21,918 nt of DNA, from NCBI GenBank assembly GCA_029865445.1, contig JAOUGY010000016.1:1-21918 (forward strand), read 5' to 3'. Of the stretch, positions 1 to 7,320 are shown piece by piece. Under the pieces are notes generated by a model that was not told the origin of the DNA, ran no database searches, and was given only the letters and a program-made list of their open reading frames with translations. Positions within the stretch are counted from its first letter, which is position 1. Every line of letters starts with the position of its first letter. Made by a program: the position numbers and the translations under genes. Source of the stretch: Acidimicrobiia bacterium. Lineage in GTDB: Bacteria > Actinomycetota > Acidimicrobiia > Spongiisociales > ZC4RG35.

Positions 1-226
1 CCGACCGCCGGCCCGAGCGACAGTAGAGGATCACCTTGGTGTCTCTCGGAAGCTCGTGGTACCACTCGTTGATCGTGGACATCGGTTTGAGGACTGCACC
101 GGCGATGCGCGCCTCGTCCCATTCGTTCTGCTCTCGGATGTCAACGAGCAGCGCTCCGTCGTTCATGAGTGCATCGACCTCGTCGACTGTCACCGATGGG
201 ACCTCGGGGGCCGTCTGTCCGAACAT
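1..226 (-). CDS. Rhodanese-like domain protein (partial, 3' end off the window)
   Basis: The minus-strand reading frame gives 75 residues before the window edge. It reads as a single-domain rhodanese: a DVDALM helix, the LVDIRE strand-turn near residues 27-32, EWDEARIAGAV (35-45), and the active-site loop LYCRSGRR with the predicted catalytic Cys69. Rhodaneses move sulfane sulfur or act as sulfur carriers; the substrate is unknown here. Two in-frame ATGs exist, at 250 and 226. I chose 226 because a TAAGCT -10 hexamer (plus-strand 234-239) ends 7 bases before it, the leaderless pattern used by many genes here; the 250 start has no ribosome binding site. It lies 42 bases downstream of the GNAT gene on the same strand but seems to have its own promoter. 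The family is clear; the C-terminus is missing only because the window ends. Confidence 0.85.
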   Translation of the reverse strand, partial: MFGQTAPEVPSVTVDEVDALMNDGALLVDIREQNEWDEARIAGAVLKPMSTINEWYHELPRDTKVILYCRSGRRS

Positions 227-268
227 GGGCCCCAGCTTAGAACTGGGCATGGTGGATCGAGAAGGCGC

Positions 269-928
269 TCAGGGCGGGAACAGGCTGAGGACCCGCCACC
301 CGCGATCAGGAAACCCGGCGCGATCGGCGGTCCTCGCCGAGCCCTCATTCGACAAACCGTGCAGATAGGTGGGGATCGAGCCTTCGGCCAGGACGCGTCG
401 GGCGGCCTGGGCCACCAGCAGGCCGGCCCAACCCATTCCCCGAAAAGCTTCCTCGGTCACCACCGCCAACTCCTGGCCGTGGTCATCGTGGCGTTTCCGA
501 CCAACTCCCGAAGTCACCGCACCATCCTCGCAACCTATGAGCACCTCGCCGTTGAATGGTCGCAGCCACGCAGGCAGGCCCGGGGCTGTCGGTGCCACCC
601 ACCGCCCGGGTTCGATCCCGATTGTCGGGTCGTTGCTCCAGCGGAAGACTCCCACGTTGAACCGCCAACCATCGAGGTCGAGGGCCTCCGCAAGGCGAGG
701 ACCGACCTCGGAGATCGAGTTGCCCAGTCTGCGGATCTCGGCCACTCGGTCGGGGGGGACGCCGAGCACCGTCCCGTCGGGAGTGTGTACTCCTCGAACC
801 GGCCTGATGGAGCCATCCCATCCCGGCCGGGTCCTCGACTCGGCTCCGACCACGGTGAGGCCCCGGTCCGGCGCGGGCCACACTCCAACCCAGCTGGACA
901 GGTGGCGGGTCAATCGCTCGTCGATCAC
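269..928 (-). CDS. GNAT family N-acetyltransferase
   Basis: This encodes about 219 residues. The C-terminal third is a GNAT acetyl-CoA binding fold: a strand GQELAVVTEEAFRGMGWAG with the pyrophosphate-binding R/Q-x-x-G-x-G/A type turn, then an alpha helix (LLVAQAARRVLAEG), then YLHGLSNEGSARTADRAGF, where the Asn-x-x-Ser/Ala-x-x-x-x-x-x-x-GF pattern is typical of the family. The N-terminal part is less conserved and probably forms the substrate side. The acceptor substrate cannot be told from sequence. An open frame extends to a GTG at 982, but the GTG at 928 is preferred because it gives a normal N-terminus (IDERLTRHL) and leaves 82 bases for divergent promoters with the MoxR gene. Only a weak -10 (CACACT) precedes it, so the start is less certain than the family. 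Confidence 0.8.
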   Translation of the reverse strand: MIDERLTRHLSSWVGVWPAPDRGLTVVGAESRTRPGWDGSIRPVRGVHTPDGTVLGVPPDRVAEIRRLGNSISEVGPRLAEALDLDGWRFNVGVFRWSNDPTIGIEPGRWVAPTAPGLPAWLRPFNGEVLIGCEDGAVTSGVGRKRHDDHGQELAVVTEEAFRGMGWAGLLVAQAARRVLAEGSIPTYLHGLSNEGSARTADRAGFPDRGWRVLSLFPP

Positions 929-1010
929 GACACCAGTGTGGCTTGGTCGGGTGCGCCGTCCAAGGTTCGTGCCATGGTGCACGCCGCCGCGGGCACTACC
1001 CTGTACCGTC

Positions 1011-1898
1011 GTGATCCCATCGACAGTCGACGAGGTCGTCGACGCCTTCGCCGAACACGATTACGTGGCCGACCGGTCGCTCGCAGTCGCCGTCCACCTG
1101 TCTCTTTCTCTGGGGCGGCCTCTCTTCCTCGAGGGTGAGGCCGGTGTGGGCAAGACCGAGGTGGCGAAGGTCCTGGCGGCGGTGCTGGGCAGTCGGCTCA
1201 TCCGACTCCAGTGCTACGAGGGTCTCGACGTCTCCAACGCGGTTTACGAGTGGGACTACGCCCGTCAGATGCTGGCCATCAGGCTCATCGAGGCGCGAGG
1301 CGACGGTGCCCACGCCGGGGTCGACGACATCATGAGCCGGAACTTCCTCATCGCCCGGCCTCTGCTCCAGGCGATCGAGTCTGCCGACGGCGGCGTCCGA
1401 CCCGTGCTCCTCATCGACGAACTCGACCGGGCAGACGAGGAGTTCGAGGCCTATCTCCTCGAGGTGCTGTCTGACTTCCAGATCACCATCCCCGAGATCG
1501 GCACGATCCGCGCCGTAGAGCCGCCGGTTGTGATCGTCACATCGAACCGGACGCGTGAGATCCATGACGCTCTCAAACGCCGTTGCATCTATCACTGGGT
1601 CGATTATCCCGATGTCGACCGCGAGGTGGAGATCGTCCACACTCGGGTCCCAGATTTGGATCGCCGGCTCACGGTGCAGCTGGCTCTGGCAATGGCCGAC
1701 CTTCGCTCCTTCGACTTGTTCAAACCTCCGGGTGTGGCGGAGACCATCGACTGGGCGAACGCGCTGCGGGTGCTCGGGTCGCAGGACCTCGACGAAGCGG
1801 TGGTCGCCGATACCCTCGGCGTGATCCTCAAGTACCGAGAAGACGTCGAGGCGGTGAGAGGCCGGGGACTGGCCGCCGTGATCCACCAGGTGGAATGA
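1011..1898 (+). CDS. coxD: MoxR-family AAA+ ATPase, CoxD-like
   Basis: The product is 295 residues, the usual MoxR length. Walker A is GEAGVGKT at 42-49 and Walker B LLIDEL at about 133-138. A sensor-1 type TSN follows, then ALKRRCIYHWVDYPDVDRE, wording typical of the CoxD subgroup that matures the copper-molybdenum site of CO dehydrogenase and related hydroxylases. MoxR ATPases work with VWA-domain partners, and a CoxE-like VWA gene lies 2.5 kb downstream on the same strand. The start is GTG at 1011: a TACCCT -10 (997-1002) ends 8 bases upstream and there is no Shine-Dalgarno sequence, so the mRNA is probably leaderless. The long open frame upstream of 1011 is the antisense shadow of the GNAT gene. 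The stop overlaps the next ATG (ATGA). The family is firm; the CoxD assignment rests on the RRCIYHW motif and context. Confidence 0.9.
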   Translation: MIPSTVDEVVDAFAEHDYVADRSLAVAVHLSLSLGRPLFLEGEAGVGKTEVAKVLAAVLGSRLIRLQCYEGLDVSNAVYEWDYARQMLAIRLIEARGDGAHAGVDDIMSRNFLIARPLLQAIESADGGVRPVLLIDELDRADEEFEAYLLEVLSDFQITIPEIGTIRAVEPPVVIVTSNRTREIHDALKRRCIYHWVDYPDVDREVEIVHTRVPDLDRRLTVQLALAMADLRSFDLFKPPGVAETIDWANALRVLGSQDLDEAVVADTLGVILKYREDVEAVRGRGLAAVIHQVE

Positions 1899-3103
1899 GA
1901 TACCGGTCCGCCTTCGTCGTCGCGGCGGTCTGCTGGTTTGCCGCCACCCCTGCCGCCGCCGCCGAACCGGACGACGTGGTCACGATCTGGGAGGCGGGTG
2001 GTCTTCAGCCGGGGACGATCGAAGCGGTTCGCGTCGCCGCAACCATGGAACGGGGGACCGTGACGATCCGTCGATCCGGCACCATGCGGTTGATGGGCGT
2101 CACGAGGGATGGCGTCGACGTCCAGCGACCCGCCCAAGGGTTCGGGTATCCGATGTCGGTCCTCTCGACCGTGGCATCCGATCCGACTCTCTCGCCTGAC
2201 ATCATCGACGTGCTGCGGAGGGGGAGACTCGTGATGTCGGAGCGATCGGCCGCACTGCGAGGAGCGCAGGCGGGCGACGTGGTGGAACTCGAAGGCTGGA
2301 ATCGCGAGACGATCCCGATCGTCATCGGCGCCGTCGTTCCCGACGCAGACATCGACTGGTACGAGATCGTGATCGGCGATGCGGTGGCTGCCCGTCTGTA
2401 CTTCGACCGGCCGTCGGCGGCTCTCGTGTCGGTGGCGGACCCGGGAGCCCTGGTGAAACGCCTTCGAGGAGCGGTGGCGGCGGGACCGATCCGGGTGGGC
2501 ACGTCGTCGGATCCCATCTCGTTCGCCGATGCCACGTTGCCGACCGTGGTGGTGAAAGAGCGGTTCGGAGAGTTCTCGTACCGCCCCACAGGGGTCGGGG
2601 ACGGAGTCGAGCTCGACCAGGAGTGGCTCGACCGGAACATCGTCACGGCCTTCATTCCGGGGCTGGGCGCGTTCAAGTGCAACCGGGCCGTCGTGCCGTA
2701 CGTGCGAGCCGCCATCGCGGAAGCAAAGCTGCTGGGCTTGGCCGGGGAGATCGACTACACGGACTTTCAGCTCGCCGGAGGGTGCTTCAACGCCAGGCTG
2801 ATGCGAGGAACGGACCAGGGGTATGCATTATCCCGTCACGCCTGGGGCATCGCGATCGACGTCAATCCGAGTACCAACGGATTCGGGAAGGACGTGAACC
2901 TGAGCGAGGCGTTCGGTGACGTGATGCGCCGGTGGGGTTTTGCGTGGGGAGCGACCTGGACCTTGCCCGATGGGATGCACTTCGAGTGGGTGCGTCCCCC
3001 GGTTGACGTGCGAGCGTGTCCGGACCACTCGACGTCAACCCTGTCGTGGCCGTCATGGCCGGTGGTGTCGTCGGGTGAGGTGTGCGAAGCCATCGTTTCC
3101 TAA
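1895..3103 (+). CDS. Secreted M15-family D-alanyl-D-alanine carboxypeptidase-like protein
   Basis: The product is 402 residues. It opens with a signal peptide (MRYRSAFVVAAVCWF, small residues to Ala23, likely cleaved before EPDD). The C-terminal 150 residues form a VanY-type M15 zinc peptidase domain: SRHAWGIAIDVNP supplies His315 and Asp322 as ligands, and MHFEW supplies His362. Such enzymes trim D-Ala from cell-wall peptides outside the membrane. The middle region (about 24-230) is not a domain I can name; its all-beta look with phrases such as RGRLVMSERSA recalls MacB/FtsX-type extracytoplasmic modules. The ATG overlaps the MoxR stop as ATGA, so translation is probably coupled. A cell-wall enzyme is an unexpected partner for a MoxR ATPase. 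The zinc ligands are intact, so it is probably active. Peptide specificity is unknown. Confidence 0.88.
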   Translation: MRYRSAFVVAAVCWFAATPAAAAEPDDVVTIWEAGGLQPGTIEAVRVAATMERGTVTIRRSGTMRLMGVTRDGVDVQRPAQGFGYPMSVLSTVASDPTLSPDIIDVLRRGRLVMSERSAALRGAQAGDVVELEGWNRETIPIVIGAVVPDADIDWYEIVIGDAVAARLYFDRPSAALVSVADPGALVKRLRGAVAAGPIRVGTSSDPISFADATLPTVVVKERFGEFSYRPTGVGDGVELDQEWLDRNIVTAFIPGLGAFKCNRAVVPYVRAAIAEAKLLGLAGEIDYTDFQLAGGCFNARLMRGTDQGYALSRHAWGIAIDVNPSTNGFGKDVNLSEAFGDVMRRWGFAWGATWTLPDGMHFEWVRPPVDVRACPDHSTSTLSWPSWPVVSSGEVCEAIVS

Positions 3104-3335
3104 ACGGTCATTCGCCTCATGCGGGGTCGGGAGGGTGCGGGTTGAATGGAGACGTGACCCTTCGGCACCGCGGCGCAACTTCCCGGTCGCCGTCCTGGCG
3201 CCCGTCCCCCCGCTACCGCTTCGCATCGCTAGGCTCGAAACCGGCGATGGCGATTGCTTTGTTGTGTCGAGACAGGGGACCTCCGCCGGATGGCGTTCAG
3301 ACGTCTGTCCGTCGCCCACCAAGGAGTGTCCTTCC
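3104..3335 (+). promoter_or_regulatory. Intergenic region with putative promoter and RBS for the baeRF-like gene
   Basis: These 232 bases follow the M15 stop. A TAGGCT hexamer near 3230 can serve as a -10, giving a leader of roughly 95 bases, and an AAGGAG ribosome binding site at 3321-3326 sits 9 bases before the ATG at 3336. A small perfect hairpin, CGTTT-CCT-AAACG, spans the end of the M15 gene but has no T tract, so it is not called a terminator. No convincing gene was seen here. Confidence 0.4.
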
Positions 3336-4436
3336 ATGAATGTCGACCGCTACGCGCATCTCCACAGCCCATCGGGTGCTCTCGTCTCGATGTACGTCGA
3401 CCGACGAGGCGGATCATCGAGCGCGGTTGTGAACGAGCTGGTGAAGTCGCTCAAAGCGAGATCCGACCGGCTGCCGCGAGAGTCGGCGATGTCCGTGCGA
3501 GAGGACATCGGACGCATCGAAGCGCTGGCCAAGCGGATGGACATGGGAACCAATCCAGCGTGGTTCGTCTTCGCCTCCCATGTAGACGCCATATTCGAAC
3601 ATGACACCCTCCCTGAGCCGGTTCGGAGTCACGTGGCGGTTTCGGCTCGACCATATCTCCGTCCAATCCGGGCGGTTCGCGGTCCGATCAGCGCTCTCGT
3701 GGTCCAGGCGGAACGGTCCAATACTGCCCTTCACAGGCTCGATACGGAACTCAGTTCGATCGGCACCTTCGAGGCGGATCCGGGCAAGGACAACTACGGC
3801 GGATTCCAGGGTTACGACGAGGCCCGGGCCACCAGACATGCCGATGAGGAGACCGCCCGAATGTGGCGGGAGGCGGCGGCGGTCGCTCTCGCCGAGCATC
3901 AGAAAAAGCCCTTCGACTTCGTGGTGATCGCAGGGCATCGCCACGACATGGACCCGTTCGAGGCCACCCTGCACCCCTACCTCAAGGCACTCCCCACACG
4001 TCGCCTCGTCGTGGACCCGCGTACCAGCACACCGGCGGAACTGACGGCCCGCGTTCGAGAGCTCGAGGTGTCGATCGTCACGGATCGGGACGAGGGCACG
4101 GTCCGCGCCGTGCTGGAGGGTGCGCACCAGGGCCGGCCCGTGGCGCGGGGTACCCTCGATGTGCTCGACGCCGCCAACATGGAGGCCGTCGACACGCTCG
4201 TGGTCTCCGGTCCCTACGCAAAGCCCGGTGTGGTGTGTCGGGGCTGCGGCTGGCTCGCCAGGACCGGTGAGGCCTGCCCTTCGTGTGGCGAACCCTTCGA
4301 CGAAACCGACGATGTGATCGGCGCTGCCATGGAGAAGATTCTGTCCACTGGCGGTGCCGTCGATCAGGTCTCGGTCGCTTCCCCGCTCGACGCCGATGGA
4401 GTCGCCGCGCTCTTGAGGTTCCCGCTGCCGGTGTGA
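3336..4436 (+). CDS. eRF1/Vms1-like (baeRF family) protein with C-terminal zinc ribbon
   Basis: The product is 366 residues and resembles the bacterial archaeo-eukaryotic release factor (baeRF) group. The N-terminal part starts VSMYVDRRG. A central Rossmann-like part contains DFVVIAGHRHDMDPFEATL and RRLVVDPRTSTPAEL. Between them, NYGGFQGYDEARATRH puts Gly155-Gly156-Phe-Gln158 where release factors carry the GGQ loop. Near the C-terminus CRGC (301-304) and CPSC (314-317) form a four-cysteine knuckle like the zinc-binding arm of archaeal RF1. Family members are proposed to act on stalled ribosomes or peptidyl-tRNA; that role is inferred here, not shown. The start is well supported by AAGGAG 9 bases upstream. 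The CoxE-like gene begins 17 bases after the stop. The family placement is reasonably sure, the exact subfamily is not. Confidence 0.75.
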   Translation: MNVDRYAHLHSPSGALVSMYVDRRGGSSSAVVNELVKSLKARSDRLPRESAMSVREDIGRIEALAKRMDMGTNPAWFVFASHVDAIFEHDTLPEPVRSHVAVSARPYLRPIRAVRGPISALVVQAERSNTALHRLDTELSSIGTFEADPGKDNYGGFQGYDEARATRHADEETARMWREAAAVALAEHQKKPFDFVVIAGHRHDMDPFEATLHPYLKALPTRRLVVDPRTSTPAELTARVRELEVSIVTDRDEGTVRAVLEGAHQGRPVARGTLDVLDAANMEAVDTLVVSGPYAKPGVVCRGCGWLARTGEACPSCGEPFDETDDVIGAAMEKILSTGGAVDQVSVASPLDADGVAALLRFPLPV

Positions 4437-4453
4437 ATCGGTAGCCTGCCTGC

Positions 4454-5569
4454 ATGCCCAATCCCGACGTCCTGGTGGAGTTTGCAGTGCGGCTCCGCGA
4501 GGAGGGGATCCCGGTCTCCGCCGTCTGCGCCGAGGATCTCTTGGCGGCGCTGGAGGCGGTTGGAGCCGCCTCCGCCGAGGACGTGTACTGGTCGTTTCGG
4601 TCGTTGACCGTCCGATCCCGCGAACACGTGCCTGCATTCGACTCGGTCTTCCTCGAGGTCTTCGGTCGCCGGGAGGGTGGCGGTTTGTGGATCGCCTCCG
4701 AGCCGGTGCCCAGGACGTGGTCGATCGACAAGGGATTGGAGGACGGCGAGGGCGACGGAACCAAGGAGGAGGTCATGACCTTCTCTGGCGCCTCTCTGGT
4801 GGAACGCCTCGCCGAGAAGGACTTCTCGGAGCTGACGAAGGAGGAGGAGGGACAGGTACGGAACCTGATCGCCCGGATGGTGTGGAATCCGGCCGACACC
4901 CTCTCCCGGAGACGAAGGCCGGTGAGGGGCGGCGATCGACCCGACATGCGGCGCACGCTCCGCCGTTCCGTCGGACCCGACGGCGACCTTCTTCGCATCG
5001 CGACCACCGAGAGGAAGACGAGGCGCCGGCCGCTCATCTTCATCGCGGACGTCTCGGGTTCGATGGAGCGGTATTCAGAGATGCTGCTGTACTTCGCCCA
5101 CGCCGCCCGCGGCCGGATGGGGCGGCTAGAAGCCTTCGTGTTCTCCACGAGGCTCACCCGGATCACGAGAGAACTTGGAAGGCGTGAACCGTCGGCCGCC
5201 ATCGCCATGGTGGCCGAGGCGGTTCACGACTGGTCGGGAGGAACCAGGATCGGGGACTGTCTCCGCGCCTTCAACGTCGAGTGGTCGCGGAGGGTCTGCC
5301 GCGGAGGCCCAATCGTCTTGATCGTGTCGGATGGCTGGGACCGGGGTGAACCTGAGGTCCTCGCAGCGGAGATGGAGAGGTTGTCCCGCAGCGTCCACCG
5401 GGTGGTGTGGCTGAACCCGCTTGCCGGACGCATCGGCTATTCCCCGGAGACCAGAGGGATGAAAGCGGCCCTTCCCCACGTCGATGACTTCCTCGCTGCC
5501 GGGACGCTGGCCGACCTGGCGACCCTCGTTGAGCTGCTCGAGTCGGTCCCGATGCGCGCCGGGGGGTGA
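4454..5569 (+). CDS. coxE: VWA domain protein, CoxE-like
   Basis: The product is 371 residues. The C-terminal half is a von Willebrand A domain with an intact MIDAS: DVSGSM at 199-204, the SGGTRIG threonine at 264, and IVSDGWDRG with Asp293. The N-terminal half (PDVLVEFAVRLREEGIPVSA, later SLTVRSREHVPAFDSVFLEVF) matches the CoxE arrangement, where this part precedes the VWA domain. CoxE proteins act with the CoxD ATPase in maturing the active site of CO dehydrogenase-type hydroxylases in the cytoplasm; that partner is encoded at 1011-1898. The ATG at 4454 is preceded by a TAGCCT -10 (4442-4447) ending 6 bases upstream and no Shine-Dalgarno, so a leaderless transcript is likely. The next gene's -10 begins on the base after the TGA stop. 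Confidence 0.9.
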   Translation: MPNPDVLVEFAVRLREEGIPVSAVCAEDLLAALEAVGAASAEDVYWSFRSLTVRSREHVPAFDSVFLEVFGRREGGGLWIASEPVPRTWSIDKGLEDGEGDGTKEEVMTFSGASLVERLAEKDFSELTKEEEGQVRNLIARMVWNPADTLSRRRRPVRGGDRPDMRRTLRRSVGPDGDLLRIATTERKTRRRPLIFIADVSGSMERYSEMLLYFAHAARGRMGRLEAFVFSTRLTRITRELGRREPSAAIAMVAEAVHDWSGGTRIGDCLRAFNVEWSRRVCRGGPIVLIVSDGWDRGEPEVLAAEMERLSRSVHRVVWLNPLAGRIGYSPETRGMKAALPHVDDFLAAGTLADLATLVELLESVPMRAGG

Positions 5570-5582
5570 TAGCATCTCGATC

Positions 5583-5891
5583 ATGAGAACCGAACTCGAG
5601 CTGCGGCGGCGCTGGCGAGCTGAAGGCAAGGATGTAGCGGTTGCGACCGTCGTGAGGGTCGCCGGCCCCGCGCCCCGGCCCATCGGCTCCAAGTTCCTTG
5701 TTTCGTCTACCGGTGATATGGAAGGATCGGTGTCGGGGGGGTGCGTCGAGAACGACGTGTTCCTCCACTGTCAGGATGTGCTGGCCACCGGCGAATCGAA
5801 GCTTGTCACATATGGGATCGCCGACGACGACGCCTTCGAGGTGGGGCTGGCATGTGGCGGCACGATTCAGGTCTACATCGAACCGTGGTGA
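5583..5891 (+). CDS. XdhC/CoxI family protein, N-terminal domain only
   Basis: The product is 102 residues and corresponds to the XdhC_CoxI N-terminal domain alone. It has VVRVAGPAPRPIGSKFLV, the hallmark SVSGGCVEN (Cys54), YGIADDDAFEVGLACGG (Cys91) and a terminal IQVYIEPW. XdhC proteins bind molybdenum cofactor and insert its sulfurated form into xanthine dehydrogenase-type enzymes. In many bacteria this domain is fused to a Rossmann domain; here that domain is a separate cistron in another frame, overlapping by GTGA. Both halves keep their motifs and end or start cleanly at the domain boundary, so a natural split is likelier than a broken gene. A TAGCAT -10 (5570-5575) ends 7 bases before the ATG, suggesting a leaderless start. 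Confidence 0.85.
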   Translation: MRTELELRRRWRAEGKDVAVATVVRVAGPAPRPIGSKFLVSSTGDMEGSVSGGCVENDVFLHCQDVLATGESKLVTYGIADDDAFEVGLACGGTIQVYIEPW

Positions 5892-6658
5892 ACGAGGTCA
5901 ACGCCGTCCTGGACGCATGTGAGCGTCTCCTCGAGTCGGGTGCCCTGGGGGCTCGCCTCACGGTGATCTCCGGAGATGACCGCGGGAGCACAGCCGTTGT
6001 CGCCCACGACGGTGCCGTGGTCGCCGGTTCGCTTCCACCCGATCTTGGAGGCGACGCCGTATCCGATGCTGTCGCGGTGATGGAGCGGGAGCAGAACGTA
6101 ACCCTCGCGTACGGCGAGGTCGACGTGTTCATCGAGACTCTGGCGTCACGTCCCGAGCTACTGATCTTCGGGGCGGTCCACATCGCTCAATCGCTGACCA
6201 CCCTCGCGTCCCACCTCGGCTACCGCGTGACGGTGTCCGATGCGCGACCCGCGTTCACCACGCGTGACAGATTCCCCGATGCGGATCGGCTCCTGGTCGG
6301 CTGGCCCGACCAGGTGGCGGCCGATCTCGAGTTCGGATTGAACACCTTTGTGGTCGTCCTCAGCCACGATGCTCGTTTCGAGGACCCGCTGTGGCCGCTC
6401 ATCAAGGGCAAACGGGTCCGCTATCTAGGGGCCATGGGAAGCACCCGAACTGCAGCCCGACGCCGGGAGCGACTACACGAAGCCGGTTGGGCCTCCGAGG
6501 ACATCGACAGGATCCACGGTCCGATCGGGCTGGACATCGGAGCGGAAACCCCGGGTGAGGTGGCGGTTGCGATCCTGGGTGAGATGACACGCGATCGGTA
6601 TCGGTCGGACGTACCGCTGAATGTGAGAGGCGAAATTCGAAGGATCGTGAAGTCGTGA
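5888..6658 (+). CDS. XdhC Rossmann domain protein
   Basis: The product is 256 residues and corresponds to the C-terminal half of XdhC. The nucleotide-binding turn FGAVHIA (Gly95, His98) replaces the common GAGHVA. It is followed by DARPAFTTRDRFPDAD, YLGAMGSTRTAARRRERL and PIGLDIGAETPGEVAVAILGE, all diagnostic for the family. It probably completes the XdhC function begun by the preceding cistron: holding molybdenum cofactor for insertion into a hydroxylase. The start is GTG at 5888 in a GTGA overlap with the previous stop; a GTG three bases earlier (5885) is an alternative. The stop again overlaps the next gene as GTGA, so the three cistrons 5583-7245 are very likely translated as a coupled operon. 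Confidence 0.88.
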   Translation: MNEVNAVLDACERLLESGALGARLTVISGDDRGSTAVVAHDGAVVAGSLPPDLGGDAVSDAVAVMEREQNVTLAYGEVDVFIETLASRPELLIFGAVHIAQSLTTLASHLGYRVTVSDARPAFTTRDRFPDADRLLVGWPDQVAADLEFGLNTFVVVLSHDARFEDPLWPLIKGKRVRYLGAMGSTRTAARRRERLHEAGWASEDIDRIHGPIGLDIGAETPGEVAVAILGEMTRDRYRSDVPLNVRGEIRRIVKS

Positions 6659-7245
6659 TCGCCGGACTGATACTGGCCGCAGGCGGATCTCGGAGGCTCG
6701 GACGCCCCAAGCAGCTCGAACCGTGGGGGAGAGACGCCACCTTGTTGGGTACCGTCGTCGACACCGCCCGGTCCTTCGGTCTCGACGAGCTGTGGATTGT
6801 GCTGGGGTCGGAGATCGACGAGATCATGGAAGCCGTCGACCTGTCCGACATCGGAGTGATCGAGAATCCGGAGTGGGAGGAGGGGTTGGCCTCGTCGATT
6901 CGAGTTGGCCTCGACGCGTTGACGAGGATGTCGCGGGCCGACGCCGTGTTCCTCATCCTCGGCGACCAGCCCGGCCTCGACCCTGAGTTGGTGGCGACGA
7001 TGATCACCCACAAGGCGCGGTCCAAGCGCATGGCGATAGTGCCCAAGTATCGCTACATGTGGGGTCATCCCGTTCTCGTGGACCGGACGCTGTGGCCGCG
7101 GTTGATTTCGTTGTCGGGTGATGAAGGTGCCAAACGTCTTCTTCAGGCTCATCCCGAGTGGGTGGAGGAGGTGTGGGTCGAGTCGCTGCCGCCTCGCGAT
7201 GTCGACACGAGCGCCGATGTCGAGGAGTTGCGGCCTCGGCGGTGA
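6655..7245 (+). CDS. MocA/MobA-like nucleotidyltransferase (molybdenum cofactor cytidylyltransferase type)
   Basis: The product is 196 residues. It begins MIAGLILAAGGSRRLGRPKQ, the nucleotide-binding loop of MobA/MocA-like NTP transferases, and has LILGDQPGLD with Gly103-Asp-Gln-Pro106, the metal and substrate site. GHPVLVDRTLWPRL and GDEGAKRLLQ also fit the MocA group. MocA attaches CMP to molybdopterin cofactor for the CO dehydrogenase/xanthine dehydrogenase family, which fits the preceding XdhC genes. CTP rather than GTP use is inferred from context. The start is GTG at 6655 in a GTGA overlap with the XdhC stop. After the stop there is only a weak CCCAC/GTGGG inverted repeat. Confidence 0.87.
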   Translation: MIAGLILAAGGSRRLGRPKQLEPWGRDATLLGTVVDTARSFGLDELWIVLGSEIDEIMEAVDLSDIGVIENPEWEEGLASSIRVGLDALTRMSRADAVFLILGDQPGLDPELVATMITHKARSKRMAIVPKYRYMWGHPVLVDRTLWPRLISLSGDEGAKRLLQAHPEWVEEVWVESLPPRDVDTSADVEELRPRR

Positions 7246-7284
7246 GAACACCCACTCTCGGGTTCGTGGGCTGAGGCATGGCAC

Positions 7285-7310
7285 TAACCTCTCGCCCGCG
7301 GACGAGAGGA
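7285..7310 (+). promoter_or_regulatory. Promoter -10 and RBS of the DUF4332-like gene
   Basis: TAACCT at 7285-7290 fits an actinobacterial -10, and GAGAGGA at 7304-7310 is a ribosome binding site 10 bases before the ATG at 7321. No clear -35 is visible. This gene therefore has a short conventional leader, unlike most neighbours. Confidence 0.5.
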
Positions 7311-7320
7311 ATTTCACCCT

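Noticed and set aside
226..250. Rhodanese start at the upstream ATG (250)
   Set aside because: It has no RBS, and the TAAGCT -10 lies downstream of it, 7 bases before the ATG at 226.
996..1886. Minus-strand open frame of 296 codons
   Set aside because: It is antisense to the MoxR gene, which has intact Walker motifs; the frame has no family features and arises from high-G+C third positions.
3414..4637. Minus-strand open frame of 407 codons
   Set aside because: It is antisense to the baeRF-like and CoxE-like genes, Arg/Pro/His-rich, with no recognisable domain.
5583..6658. xdhC as a frameshifted pseudogene
   Set aside because: Both halves retain all motifs, the break falls at the domain boundary, and the second half has a proper GTGA-coupled start.
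7254..7271. Terminator after the MocA-like gene
   Set aside because: The CCCAC/GTGGG stem is only 5 bp with a long loop and no T tract.
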